From: Spirochaetales bacterium
GTDB lineage: Bacteria; Spirochaetota; Spirochaetia; Sphaerochaetales; Sphaerochaetaceae
NCBI GenBank assembly: GCA_022785155.1
Contig: JALFRH010000195.1
Span: 1 to 12,960, forward strand
DNA length: 12,960 nt
Direction of reading: 5' to 3'
Made by a program: the position numbers and the translations under genes. The notes under the pieces are model-generated. The model made no database searches. It was not told where the DNA came from and saw nothing but the letters and a program-made list of their open reading frames with translations. The first letter of the stretch is position 1, and the number at the start of each line of letters is the position of its first letter. This document shows positions 1-7,010 of the stretch, one piece after another.

Positions 1-1
1 C

Positions 2-196
2 GGAGCCATGGGAATCGACGGTAAATACTACGAAAGAGGAATGCTCCATCCCCTTCTTGACTATGAGACTCCTAAGCCTTGGTTTACAAAGATCCATGAT
101 CCATTGATGCCGGACGGAACGGTACCTGTTCCAACCGATAGCGGTATAGGATACTCACCAAACTGGGATTATATAAATGCTAATCTGATCAAGTGA
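2..196 (+). CDS. Enolase-superfamily (mandelate racemase/MLE-like) enzyme, C-terminal fragment
   Basis: The frame is open from the window edge, and only the last 64 codons are present, ending in TGA at 194-196. The residues PDGTVPVPTDSGIGY followed by NWDYI match the C-terminal tail of mandelate racemase/muconate lactonizing enzymes and acid-sugar dehydratases. In those families a 'DPL..DGxVxVPxxPGLGxxxxWDYI' segment closes the barrel and capping domain. The catalytic Lys, Asp/Glu metal ligands and His lie upstream, outside the window, so the substrate cannot be read. Such enzymes abstract a proton alpha to a carboxylate, often to dehydrate or cycloisomerise aldonic or aldaric acids. It converges on a carboxylate transporter operon, which fits a sugar-acid or hydroxy-acid catabolic locus; that link is inference. 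The family call is fairly sure, the exact activity is not. Confidence 0.75.
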   Translation, partial: GAMGIDGKYYERGMLHPLLDYETPKPWFTKIHDPLMPDGTVPVPTDSGIGYSPNWDYINANLIK

Positions 197-231
197 TATA
201 GAAAACTGGAAAAACACCGACATGGATCGTT

Positions 232-260
232 ATGCCCGTAGATGATAATTCTATGGGCAT
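232..260 (+). terminator. Stem-loop 35 nt after the enolase-family gene, possible terminator
   Basis: Positions 232-242 (ATGCCCGTAGA) pair with 250-260 (TCTATGGGCAT) across a 7-nt loop. This is an 11-bp stem with one G-U pair. It lies just past the stop of the + gene, where a terminator is expected, but no T-run follows on either strand. It is therefore not a classical rho-independent terminator and may instead protect the 3' end. Confidence 0.4.
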
Positions 261-293
261 TACTAATGAGTACCCATAATGGAATAAGGGGAC

Positions 294-317
294 GACCGGG
301 TATTATCCTGGTCCCGG
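294..317. repeat. Second inverted repeat in the convergent gap
   Basis: GACCGGG (294-300) pairs with CCTGGTC (307-313) over a TATTAT loop. Alternatively CCGGG (296-300) pairs with CCCGG (313-317). The two pairings exclude each other. Neither is followed by a T-run. It is the middle one of three stem-loops in the 240-nt non-coding gap between the convergent genes; nothing else is visible in that gap. Confidence 0.35.
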
Positions 318-348
318 ATTCATCTCTAAGAAAAACAAACCATACACG

Positions 349-374
349 AAAACGCCCCTTGGTTTCCCAAGGGG
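349..374 (-). terminator. Rho-independent terminator of the tct operon
   Basis: CCCCTTGG (355-362) and CCAAGGGG (367-374) form a perfect 8-bp stem with a 4-nt loop. Read on the minus strand the stem is followed by CGTTTTCG, a short U-run (TTTT = + 349-352). It lies about 60 nt beyond the tctA stop at 437. The U-run is only four long, so termination may be partial, but position and stem strength are right. Confidence 0.75.
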
Positions 375-436
375 ACGAAGTATCACAATTAGAAGAATAT
401 CGGCTGTCGTCAAGACCGATTCTCTCCTATGCCGCC

Positions 437-1927
437 TTATTTTGCTGCTTTTCTCTTCTTGATTGCATCTGAAACCAATGGCCAAATGACACATGCAACT
501 GCAATTATAAGAAGGATGCATGATATTGGACGGGTGAAGAATTCAGAATAGCTACCATGGGAATAGCTGATTCCTCTTCTGAAATAACCTTCAAGTTTAG
601 GCTCGAGAATAAATGCCAATACAAGTGGAGATGTAGGAAGACCGGCAATATTCATGAATATAGCCAAGAAACAGAGAGCCAACATGACGTAGATGTCGAA
701 GATATTGCTGCTGATTCCGTAACCACCGATGAAGCTTATTACAAGAATTACAGTGTAGAGATAGTGATATGGTATCTTAAGAATGTATGGGAACCATCTC
801 TTTGTTATAATCTGGATAAGATATGTAACGATTGCAGAGACAAGTACACATGCAAAGATAAGCATAGCCAAATCGTGCTGCTCAACCATAAAAAGTGGTC
901 CAGCCTGGAGACCATGGATGGTCAAAGCTGCAATAAGCATGGCTGTAATACCATCACCAGGAATACCAAGAGCCATCATAGGAATGAGGGCGCCACCGAG
1001 GGAAGCGTTGTTTGCCGTCTCACTGGCCCAAACACCGGACGGGTTACCCTTTCCGAAGGTTTCAGGCTCCTTGCTGATGCTCTTTGCATAACCATAGGCT
1101 ACCATGTTGGAAATACCTGATCCCATGCCAGGAAGGAAGCCGATCCAGAGACCAACAAAGAAGGCAAATAGAATTGTCTTGATGTTATCGAAGATATCCT
1201 TGAAAGACACACCAAGGCCCTTCATATTCTTGACATCACAATCAGGCATCTTTGTACTGCCCTTTGCATTGTCGCGGATAATCTGGCACATAGCGAACAT
1301 ACCCAACATCTGTGCAACTGTGGAAATACCACCGTAAAGGTTGTAGTTTCCGAAAGTAAATCTTCCCATACCGTTGATTGGGTCGGATCCTACGCATCCC
1401 ATCAAAAGACCGATACCTGCTGCCATCAATCCCTTAAAGATGGATCCCTTTGAAAGAGAAGCAATAAGAGTGATTGCACAGAAACAGAGTGAGAAGTATT
1501 CCCATGGTCCCAAGGTAAGAGCGAAGTTTGCAATGATTGGGGAAAGGACGGTAGCTAGGAGAATTGAGAATACAGAACCGATGAAGGAAGCTGTCATACC
1601 AATTCCCAGTGCCTTTCCAGCCTCACCCTTCTTTGTCATAGGATATCCATCGAAACAAGTTGCGATAGCTGATGATGAACCAGGAATACCTATAAGGACT
1701 GCAGAAATGAAGGTTCCGGAAACACCTCCGATCCATATAGCCAGAAGCAATACGAAGGAAGTTGTTGTTGAAAGACCGAAAGTAATAGGGAGCAAAAGTG
1801 CTATACCAAGTGTTGCAGAAAGACCTGGAATTGCTCCGAATACGATTCCAAGGGAAACCATTGCAATGATGAGAATGAGATTCACTGGATTTAGACAAAC
1901 AAGTATTGCGCTTAAATAATCTGCCAT
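437..1927 (-). CDS. tctA: Tripartite tricarboxylate transporter, large permease subunit TctA
   Basis: This is the 496-residue large membrane subunit of a TctABC-type secondary transporter, which imports carboxylates using an ion gradient and a periplasmic binding protein. The length matches the family (about 500). Many hydrophobic helices are evident. Family signatures are present: GIVFGAIPGLSATLG (residues about 27-41), GGVSGTFISAVLIGIPGSSSAIATCFDGYP (split across about residues 67-97) with the DGYPMTKKGEAGKALG segment, and the second-half repeat GFLPGMGSGISNMVAYG with the later ALGIPGDG. The ATG at 1927 follows a good AGGAG site with about 8 nt spacing. It is the last gene of tctC-tctB-tctA, 11 nt after tctB, and is followed by a strong stem-loop terminator. 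Substrate is unknown; the nearby enolase-family gene suggests a sugar or hydroxy acid. Confidence 0.95.
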   Translation of the reverse strand: MADYLSAILVCLNPVNLILIIAMVSLGIVFGAIPGLSATLGIALLLPITFGLSTTTSFVLLLAIWIGGVSGTFISAVLIGIPGSSSAIATCFDGYPMTKKGEAGKALGIGMTASFIGSVFSILLATVLSPIIANFALTLGPWEYFSLCFCAITLIASLSKGSIFKGLMAAGIGLLMGCVGSDPINGMGRFTFGNYNLYGGISTVAQMLGMFAMCQIIRDNAKGSTKMPDCDVKNMKGLGVSFKDIFDNIKTILFAFFVGLWIGFLPGMGSGISNMVAYGYAKSISKEPETFGKGNPSGVWASETANNASLGGALIPMMALGIPGDGITAMLIAALTIHGLQAGPLFMVEQHDLAMLIFACVLVSAIVTYLIQIITKRWFPYILKIPYHYLYTVILVISFIGGYGISSNIFDIYVMLALCFLAIFMNIAGLPTSPLVLAFILEPKLEGYFRRGISYSHGSYSEFFTRPISCILLIIAVACVIWPLVSDAIKKRKAAK

Positions 1928-1938
1928 TTTCTCATCTC

Positions 1939-2406
1939 CTAGAATATTTTTCCACGAGGAAGTCTGACCTGGAAGCCATATACGAACATCAGATACAATA
2001 CTGCTGTGACAACAACGGCAATGATTGCAGATGGAATCGGCTTGACCTTACTATCACCTTTAAGGTCGTAAATAAATGCAAATGTTGCAAAAGGTGTAGA
2101 AATAAGGAATCCAAGGTAATTCAGCATGACTGCATAGATGCAAAGCATTATGAATGACTTCGTAATCTTCTTTACTCCACCCTTTGGGAAATAAGGCTTC
2201 TCTTCCTTATCCCTCTCTTTGATACCTTTGATGATAAGGGCTATTGAACTAAATGCGATGATGATGATCGCAACATATGGTAAAAGCCTTGGGCCTGGCT
2301 CAAGAAGGTTTGGAGGCATCTTGATTTTCTGTGTGAAAACAAGAAAGAAAGCACAGCCCAAAAGGCCAACGATACCTGTAATGGTATCTCTTCTTGGCTT
2401 TTTCAT
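1939..2406 (-). CDS. tctB: Tripartite tricarboxylate transporter, small permease subunit TctB
   Basis: This is a 155-aa small integral membrane subunit that partners TctA. The family is typically about 145-180 aa with four transmembrane helices and weak sequence conservation. Four hydrophobic stretches are visible, at about residues 10-27, 44-62, 84-104 and 125-146. The start has GIVGLLGCAFFLVFT and a following 'PPNLLEPGPRLLPY' segment, the usual TctB layout in which the first loop leads into 'G..~P~~~~'. The ATG at 2406 is preceded by TAGGAG with proper spacing. Position between tctC and tctA makes the call secure despite low motif content. A hairpin sits between tctC and this gene. Confidence 0.9.
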   Translation of the reverse strand: MKKPRRDTITGIVGLLGCAFFLVFTQKIKMPPNLLEPGPRLLPYVAIIIIAFSSIALIIKGIKERDKEEKPYFPKGGVKKITKSFIMLCIYAVMLNYLGFLISTPFATFAFIYDLKGDSKVKPIPSAIIAVVVTAVLYLMFVYGFQVRLPRGKIF

Positions 2407-2433
2407 ATTTATCTCCTAAGAGCTTGGATAAAT

Positions 2434-2459
2434 TGCGGGTAGGAAGCTACCCACCCGCA
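2434..2459 (-). promoter_or_regulatory. Intercistronic hairpin between tctC and tctB
   Basis: TGCGGGT (2434-2440) can pair with ACCCGCA (2453-2459), or GGGTAG (2437-2442) with CTACCC (2447-2452). The two pairings are alternatives. It sits in the 73-nt gap directly after the tctC stop, with no real U-run beyond it. Such hairpins often protect the upstream mRNA or partly stop transcription so that the binding protein is made in excess over the permease. Confidence 0.55.
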
Positions 2460-2479
2460 TCATTTGGATATAACTACGA

Positions 2480-3487
2480 TTAAAGAGCGTAGAGTCCGAG
2501 GAACTTAGCTGTTTCAACAGTTGTTTCGTACTCTTCCATCTGGATCTTCTTGGATTCTTCGAGGTCGTGCCAGAGTGGGATGTGACCAATCTTTCTGAGG
2601 CCTTCGTTGACTGTAGGATCTTCGATGATCTGCTTAAAGGAAGCGTTCAACTTGGCAACCTGCTCTTCGCTCATTCCCTTTGGTCCATAGATGTAGTGCA
2701 TGCAGAGGACATAGCAGTCGGAATAGCCCTGTTCCTGAAGAGTCTTGTAGTTGTCACCAAGTTCAACGCCGCTGTCTGCGATTGTAACACCATCACCTGC
2801 AACTGTTCCGATGACCTTAAGCTTTCCAGCCTTCTCATAAGACTGAGCGTTACCAAGACTTACTACACCGATATCGATGAAGCCGCCAGCGATGTTTGTG
2901 AGTCTGTCTGTTTCAGAAGCACATTCAACGTGGTTAAGCTCGATTCCGAGAACGCTCTCAAGCTTTCCGAAAAGGAATGTATTAGAACCAGCAGCTGGCA
3001 TACCAGCGTTGATCTTTCTTGGGTTAGCCTTTGCATAAGCTACAAATTCTTCGAATGTGTTGAATGGAGCATCGACAGGGCAAGCGAGAACTGAGTAGCC
3101 GTTATCATCGAGACAAGCGATGAGAGTGAGATCTTCCAATGGGTTTACATCACTTGAGCCTGTGACATACTGAGTATTGAGGGCAGCTGTAGCAAGCATG
3201 ATTGTGTTTCCATCTGGAGCTGCTGTCTTTACTGCTGTGTGGCCAGCTGTGTTCTTCATCTGCTGGTAGTTGATCTTAAGGCCGAAAAGTCTCTGGAGAC
3301 CTTCACCCATTGTTCTGATTGCAAGGTCTGTACCACCACCTGTGGAACCTGGAATAACGAATGTAAGGACTTCACTTGTGTTGAAGCCGCTTTCACTTAC
3401 TGTTGTAGTTGTTTCACTTCCGCCCTGAGCAAAGACGAAAGACATTGTAATTAGTGCGACAAGAGCAATTGCAAGAATCTTTTTCAT
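2480..3487 (-). CDS. tctC: Periplasmic carboxylate-binding protein TctC (Bug family)
   Basis: This is the solute receptor of the TctABC system, 335 aa. Residues 1-20 form a signal peptide (MKK, hydrophobic core, then SFVFA before QGGSE). A signal-peptidase-I cut after FA is likely, and there is no lipobox cysteine. A Ser/Thr linker (about 23-37) precedes the mature fold. Bug-family marks follow: FVIPGSTGGGTDLAIRTMGE (ligand-carboxylate loop), then NTAGHTAVKTAAPDGNTIML, matching the family 'NxxGaxGxxgxxxvaxAxPDGyTl'. The middle MPAAGSNTFLFGKLE corresponds to the second ligand loop. It is the first gene of the operon, with AAGGAG 10 nt before the ATG, and is divergent from a LysR regulator. A carboxylate is the expected ligand type; its identity cannot be read. 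Confidence 0.93.
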   Translation of the reverse strand: MKKILAIALVALITMSFVFAQGGSETTTTVSESGFNTSEVLTFVIPGSTGGGTDLAIRTMGEGLQRLFGLKINYQQMKNTAGHTAVKTAAPDGNTIMLATAALNTQYVTGSSDVNPLEDLTLIACLDDNGYSVLACPVDAPFNTFEEFVAYAKANPRKINAGMPAAGSNTFLFGKLESVLGIELNHVECASETDRLTNIAGGFIDIGVVSLGNAQSYEKAGKLKVIGTVAGDGVTIADSGVELGDNYKTLQEQGYSDCYVLCMHYIYGPKGMSEEQVAKLNASFKQIIEDPTVNEGLRKIGHIPLWHDLEESKKIQMEEYETTVETAKFLGLYAL

Positions 3488-3639
3488 TGATTCATTTCTC
3501 CTTTTTCTGTGATGTAAGAATCTTCACATGAATGGAAAAAGTAAACAAATTGTTAATTCCGAAGTCTTAAATAAGATTTTTTAATACCCTCCCACAAGAA
3601 ACGAAAATAAATGTAGAATTGACCTAAAGGAAGCTTTAT
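3488..3639. promoter_or_regulatory. Divergent tctC / lysR control region with dyads
   Basis: This 152-nt gap separates the two divergent genes. The best dyad is 3562-3579: TCTTA-AA-TAAGA (3565-3576) with outer AA/TT also pairing, 7 of 8 positions per arm. AACAA-A-TTGTT (3544-3554) and TTCACATGAA (3523-3532) are smaller dyads. LysR proteins usually bind interrupted dyads (T-N11-A) in such divergent gaps; the 3562-3579 dyad is the best candidate although its spacing is one short. A TAGAAT at 3614-3619 may be the lysR -10, with AGGAAG (3628-3633) as its ribosome site. No convincing -35 is seen for either gene. Confidence 0.45.
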
Positions 3640-4584
3640 ATGGATCTACATTACCTCGAATACATAATTGAAATAGCAAAGTGCCAGAGTATTTCCAGAG
3701 CTGCAGAGGTTCTATGCATCACCCAATCCACTCTCAGCCAGTATTTGTCGAAACTTGAATCGGAGATTGGTGTAAAGCTTTTTGACAGGCAGCGTAACGG
3801 CATGGTCCTTACTCCTGCAGGGACAATGTACGTTGAGGCTTCAAAGAAAATGCTCCAGGAGAAAAAAGAGCTTTACAACCAGATTGCAGATATTTCCAAA
3901 GGGCAGACAGGGTCCTTCTCCGTGGGAATAACCCCTCATTGGGGCTCTATGGTCATCGCCCAGATAATAGGCCGATTCCGCTCTGTATATCCTGGAGTGA
4001 CGGTAAAGATCAAGGAAGATACTGCAGAGCCTTTGATGAGAAGTCTCCAGGATGGAAGCATCGATATGGCCATAATGCCTATTGTAGACAACTCAAGCGT
4101 CCTTGAAGGAAGCCTCTTGCTTCAGATCGAGCCCTTGGTTATGGCACTACCAGAAGAATGGGTGAAAGATATCAAGAAAGAAGAGACGGGATCCCAGTTC
4201 CCACACCTAGAGGTGTCATCTTTCAAAGATAGGCCCTGGGTCCTCTCCAGAGGAGATACCACCATAAGGAAGCTGGAGAATCAATGCTTTGAAAAAATAG
4301 GCGTCAAACCCAATGTAGTTTCATCCTTAAACAGCCATATGGGGGCTATCCTTATGGCCAGAAACGGCGTAGGCGGAACCTTCGTTCCTCTCAGCTGCGC
4401 CATAAAGACAGAGGGAGTAAGATTCTTCATGCCTGTGCCAGAGATCCACTGGCATGTAGTCATTTCCTTCAAGCGCGACTATCGCCTGCATAAGAGCGAG
4501 AAGTATTTTGTATCACTGGTACAGGAACACTTTTCACAAAAAGAGGGCAAGGAAGATATAAGGGAAGGAATAACCTTGGGTTAG
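3640..4584 (+). CDS. LysR-family transcriptional regulator
   Basis: This 314-aa protein has the normal LysR length and layout. A winged helix-turn-helix occupies about residues 1-60: CQSISRAAEVLCITQSTLSQ, then LSKLESEIGVKLFDR and the LTPAG wing. A linker helix and a co-inducer-binding domain follow at about 90-300 (it begins GSFSVGITPHWG and includes the FRSVYPGVTVKI beta strand). It starts at ATG after AGGAAG with six spacing bases. It is transcribed away from tctC, so it most likely activates the transporter operon in response to the transported acid or a metabolite, and may repress itself. The stop (TAG 4582-4584) overlaps by 3 nt the stop of the convergent methyltransferase gene. Family certain; target inferred from position. 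Confidence 0.93.
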   Translation: MDLHYLEYIIEIAKCQSISRAAEVLCITQSTLSQYLSKLESEIGVKLFDRQRNGMVLTPAGTMYVEASKKMLQEKKELYNQIADISKGQTGSFSVGITPHWGSMVIAQIIGRFRSVYPGVTVKIKEDTAEPLMRSLQDGSIDMAIMPIVDNSSVLEGSLLLQIEPLVMALPEEWVKDIKKEETGSQFPHLEVSSFKDRPWVLSRGDTTIRKLENQCFEKIGVKPNVVSSLNSHMGAILMARNGVGGTFVPLSCAIKTEGVRFFMPVPEIHWHVVISFKRDYRLHKSEKYFVSLVQEHFSQKEGKEDIREGITLG

Positions 4585-5195
4585 CTTTTCTTTCTACATA
4601 TGATGCTCAGCCAGGTCCTACTTACTCCCGGCCTGACGTCTTGGCTCTCCCAAATCTTTTCCACATATAGGCTTGCAGGAAGGAAAGACAAGAACCTCCT
4701 CTCTGTCATATTGGTGTACCAACGTCCGTTTTCGTATCCGTCCCCTTCCCCTTTTCTAAAGGAAGAATAGAATACGCCGTCCCTTTTCAAAGCCCTTTCA
4801 ATAAGAGTCAAGGCTGCCCTCAGGTCATGTTCTTCAAGGTGAAGGATGGAGGCCTGGGCCCAGATTCCATCATATTTATCCTTTTCTTCCAATGAAAGGA
4901 AAGAAGCAAGTTTCACTTTTATTCCGAAGAGTCTCTCAGCCTGGGCCTTCATCTCCGCAGAGCCATCCAAGGAATCTACAGAAAACCCTTTGTCGAGAAA
5001 ATATGCGGAGTCACGACCTGAACCAGAACCATAATCAAGGATTGCTCCTCCCTCCTTCATCCTGGACAAAAACTCCCAAAGCGCATCCAGCACCAGGGAG
5101 TTCCGTGTTTCTTCAGCATATTGAATAGCATTCTCTCTATACCAAGAGAGTGTTGTATCTTGGCTTATTCCTGTTCCTTTCCAATCATTATGCAC
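4581..5195 (-). CDS. Class I SAM-dependent methyltransferase
   Basis: This 204-aa cytoplasmic protein has the Rossmann methyltransferase fold. Motif I is AILDYGSGSGRDSAYF (residues 51-66), the acidic residue ending strand 2 is D78 in SLDGSAEM, and motif IV is YDGIWAQASILHL (108-120). The C-terminal FRKGEGDGYENGRWYTNMTE segment resembles the substrate-side strand of TehB/small-molecule methyltransferases. The substrate is unknown. The start must be GTG at 5193-5195, since no other start codon occurs in frame before the conserved SWYRENAIQYAEETR region. A weak GGTGGA lies upstream. The gene starts 31 nt inside the end of the RpiR regulator gene, which suggests translational coupling. It ends tail to tail on lysR. 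Confidence 0.88.
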   Translation of the reverse strand: MHNDWKGTGISQDTTLSWYRENAIQYAEETRNSLVLDALWEFLSRMKEGGAILDYGSGSGRDSAYFLDKGFSVDSLDGSAEMKAQAERLFGIKVKLASFLSLEEKDKYDGIWAQASILHLEEHDLRAALTLIERALKRDGVFYSSFRKGEGDGYENGRWYTNMTERRFLSFLPASLYVEKIWESQDVRPGVSRTWLSIICRKKS

Positions 5196-5941
5196 AGAAA
5201 TTCCACCGCAGCCAAAATAGAGAATTTACCAAGAAGATGGGGATCTCCCTTAAAGAATTCCTCATCAGAGACGATTATAGCGTTTGTAGCAGCCTTTGAG
5301 ATCAGAGATGAAGGACAGAGAGAGATTACATCTGCCTTTCCTCCGTCAAACACTACTCTGCTTACAGCTTCCATAGTGCTCTTCTCTCTTCCTGTAACAG
5401 ATACCGCAAGACAAAGGTCACCGTTTACTTCCTCTTTAGGATTAAGGAAGATTTTCTTCTCAGGATAATATTTACCTATTGTAACGGCAAAAAGTCTGGC
5501 AAAAGAATCTGCCTCTCCTTCCCCTGAAATGATGATTACATTACTTGTCTTTATATCGTCCACCATTGTATTCAGCATATCCAGGTTATCTTTGCCAAGT
5601 GTTCTTTCCAAACCTCTGGAGATTCCTGCTGATAGACCGGAAAGAATCTTCTCTCCGTCATCATCTTTACCTACAGGACTTACCTCTACATATCTGGCAC
5701 CCTTTCCCGCTTCATACCATACCTTGAAATCTTTGAGGCCGTTGAAATCAAGGGATTTGCAAAACCTGACTACAGTTGCTTTACTTACATCCGCAGCTTC
5801 CGAAATCTGGGCAATGGACAGATTCTGTATTTCATCTTCGTGTTCAAGAAGATAATTAAGAACCCTTTCCTCCTTTATTTTTACTTTTCCTTTTGAAGAA
5901 CTGAGCATCTCCATGAGTCTTGAATTGTTGTTGTCACTCAT
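5165..5941 (-). CDS. MurR/RpiR-family transcriptional regulator
   Basis: This 258-aa protein has an N-terminal HTH_6 domain (about 1-80; recognition region SIAQISEAADVSKATVVRFC, 42-61, then SLDFNGLKDFK). A C-terminal SIS sugar-phosphate-binding domain follows (about 130-240; SGEGEADSFARLF and SVTGREKSTMEAV mark its two ligand loops). The family's usual second loop 'SxSGxTxE' is only partly kept. Such regulators respond to phosphosugars. The ATG at 5941 has CAGGAGAA upstream. It has its own promoter with a palindrome over the start point, implying autoregulation. It is co-transcribed with the overlapping methyltransferase gene. The regulated pathway is not evident here; the upstream four-gene operon is read in the same direction and is the nearest other candidate. 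Confidence 0.92.
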   Translation of the reverse strand: MSDNNNSRLMEMLSSSKGKVKIKEERVLNYLLEHEDEIQNLSIAQISEAADVSKATVVRFCKSLDFNGLKDFKVWYEAGKGARYVEVSPVGKDDDGEKILSGLSAGISRGLERTLGKDNLDMLNTMVDDIKTSNVIIISGEGEADSFARLFAVTIGKYYPEKKIFLNPKEEVNGDLCLAVSVTGREKSTMEAVSRVVFDGGKADVISLCPSSLISKAATNAIIVSDEEFFKGDPHLLGKFSILAAVEFLCIMIGKEQE

Positions 5942-5980
5942 TCTTAATTCTCCTGTTTTTTCTATGAACTCACCCCCATG

Positions 5981-6022
5981 ATTTCATATTGAAATATATG
6001 CACGAAAAATGATTGTGGGCAA
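5981..6022 (-). promoter_or_regulatory. Promoter of the RpiR-type gene with overlapping palindromic operator
   Basis: On the minus strand TTGCCC (+ 6017-6022) and TATATT (+ 5993-5998) are separated by 18 nt, a plausible housekeeping promoter. A perfect palindrome ATTTCA-TAT-TGAAAT lies at 5981-5995 and overlaps the -10 edge and the expected start point near 5986. RpiR-family dimers bind AT-rich palindromes of this general kind, so autorepression is plausible. The remaining gap toward 6083 is AT-rich with no gene. Confidence 0.5.
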
Positions 6023-6080
6023 GTTAATGTTTTTATTCTACATAAAAACTACTCAAAAAATTTTAAATGTCTAAAAAGAG

Positions 6081-6097
6081 TGTTTATTTGATAAACA
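6081..6097 (-). repeat. Perfect AT-rich inverted repeat over the stop of the Gfo/Idh-like gene
   Basis: TGTTTAT-TTG-ATAAACA is a perfect 7-bp palindrome that spans the stop codon (6084-6086). Read on minus it is followed by CTCTTTTTAG, so it might serve as a weak terminator of the four-gene operon. The stem is nearly all A-T, so its strength is doubtful. It could instead be a protein-binding site. Confidence 0.35.
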
Positions 6098-7010
6098 TTT
6101 TGTCCAAGCATCTGTAAATGAGTTTCAACTCGATTAGCGATGCTGTATATTTTTCCCTTGGCCATACACCGCTTTCCAATGCAGAGTATACATCATCATA
6201 CCAGAAAGATAGAGGAGAATATGGGTTTCTTATACTCTCTTTATCAAATCCACTTATTTCCCTTCCCTCTATTACTCCTCTTTTAAGCCTGCCGTTTTCA
6301 CCTTCAATCCCACCATTTTTCCCTTTTATGGAGAAGGAAAAACCCTTGTTTCCATCATTTATTACAAGTGAGCCATTATTGAAGACAATTCTGACGCCAT
6401 CTATGCCTTCTTCCACTTTCAACACCTCATCTACACCAAACAAGGTATAAACAAGATTAAAGGCACCTGAAGCGGACTGTAGAAACAATAGTTTTTCATC
6501 AAAGTGTTTTTCCCTTCCCCATTGGTTCATCCATCTCTTGACTGGGGAGGGAAAGGACCAGAGGAGGGAAAAATCCCTTATTTCCCCAAATTTTCCTTCT
6601 TTTATAAGAGAGGAAGTGTACTTCATCAAAGGATCCGAAGCCATTTGGGAGACTGGGAAAAGAAATATATCTTCAGCCATTCCAACGATTCTCTCGGCGT
6701 CTTCCACACTCCCGGCCAAAGGCGTCTCCATTATTACGCTGCGCCCTGTCTCGATAATATATGGAAGGATTTTGACGTTGTCAAAAAAAGGAGATGCTAC
6801 AACCACAATATCCACATCGGGGCAAGACAAAAGATACTCCAAGTCCCCATAGCATTTATCTACATGGTGGCGTTTGGCATAGCTCAGGGCTTGGGGGTAG
6901 CCGTCATCAGAAACAGCTTTGAGGGAAAAATATTTGTTCTTTGCCAGGGCATAACCATGGTAATCGGCAGATAGCCCAGTACCATGGATCCCTATACCGA
7001 TTGAATTCAA
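6084..7010 (-). CDS. Gfo/Idh/MocA-fold protein, probably catalytically inactive
   Basis: This 308-aa protein has a Rossmann NAD(P) domain at its N-terminus (GIGIHGTGLSADYHG, residues 5-19; GDLEYLLSCPDVDIVVVASP, 55-74) and a Gfo/Idh C-terminal domain. The family lysine motif 'EKP' is METPL here (T96 for Lys). The downstream 'DxGxHxxD' motif before the conserved LFG reads QSASGAFN, so the usual Asp, His and Asp become Gln, Gly and Asn. Loss of all these residues suggests it binds a nucleotide or sugar but does not oxidise it. The start is TTG (7008-7010) with GGAGGAG just upstream, overlapping the preceding stop by 4 nt (TTGA). It is the last gene of a four-gene operon. The fold is sure; inactivity is inferred from the missing residues. 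Confidence 0.88.
   Translation of the reverse strand: MNSIGIGIHGTGLSADYHGYALAKNKYFSLKAVSDDGYPQALSYAKRHHVDKCYGDLEYLLSCPDVDIVVVASPFFDNVKILPYIIETGRSVIMETPLAGSVEDAERIVGMAEDIFLFPVSQMASDPLMKYTSSLIKEGKFGEIRDFSLLWSFPSPVKRWMNQWGREKHFDEKLLFLQSASGAFNLVYTLFGVDEVLKVEEGIDGVRIVFNNGSLVINDGNKGFSFSIKGKNGGIEGENGRLKRGVIEGREISGFDKESIRNPYSPLSFWYDDVYSALESGVWPREKYTASLIELKLIYRCLDKMFIK

Noticed and set aside
557..1120. 187-codon open frame antisense to tctA
   Set aside because: Cys/Lys/Asn-rich composition with no motif, fully inside a secure membrane-protein gene; shadow frame.
1374..1919. 181-codon Pro/Arg-rich frame antisense to tctA
   Set aside because: Typical reverse-strand shadow of a hydrophobic gene.
2567..3094. 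175-codon open frame antisense to tctC
   Set aside because: Lies fully within tctC, shows no recognisable domain and has no ribosome site.
3413..3487. Lipoprotein signal for TctC
   Set aside because: No cysteine near the end of the signal peptide; FVFAQ fits signal peptidase I instead.
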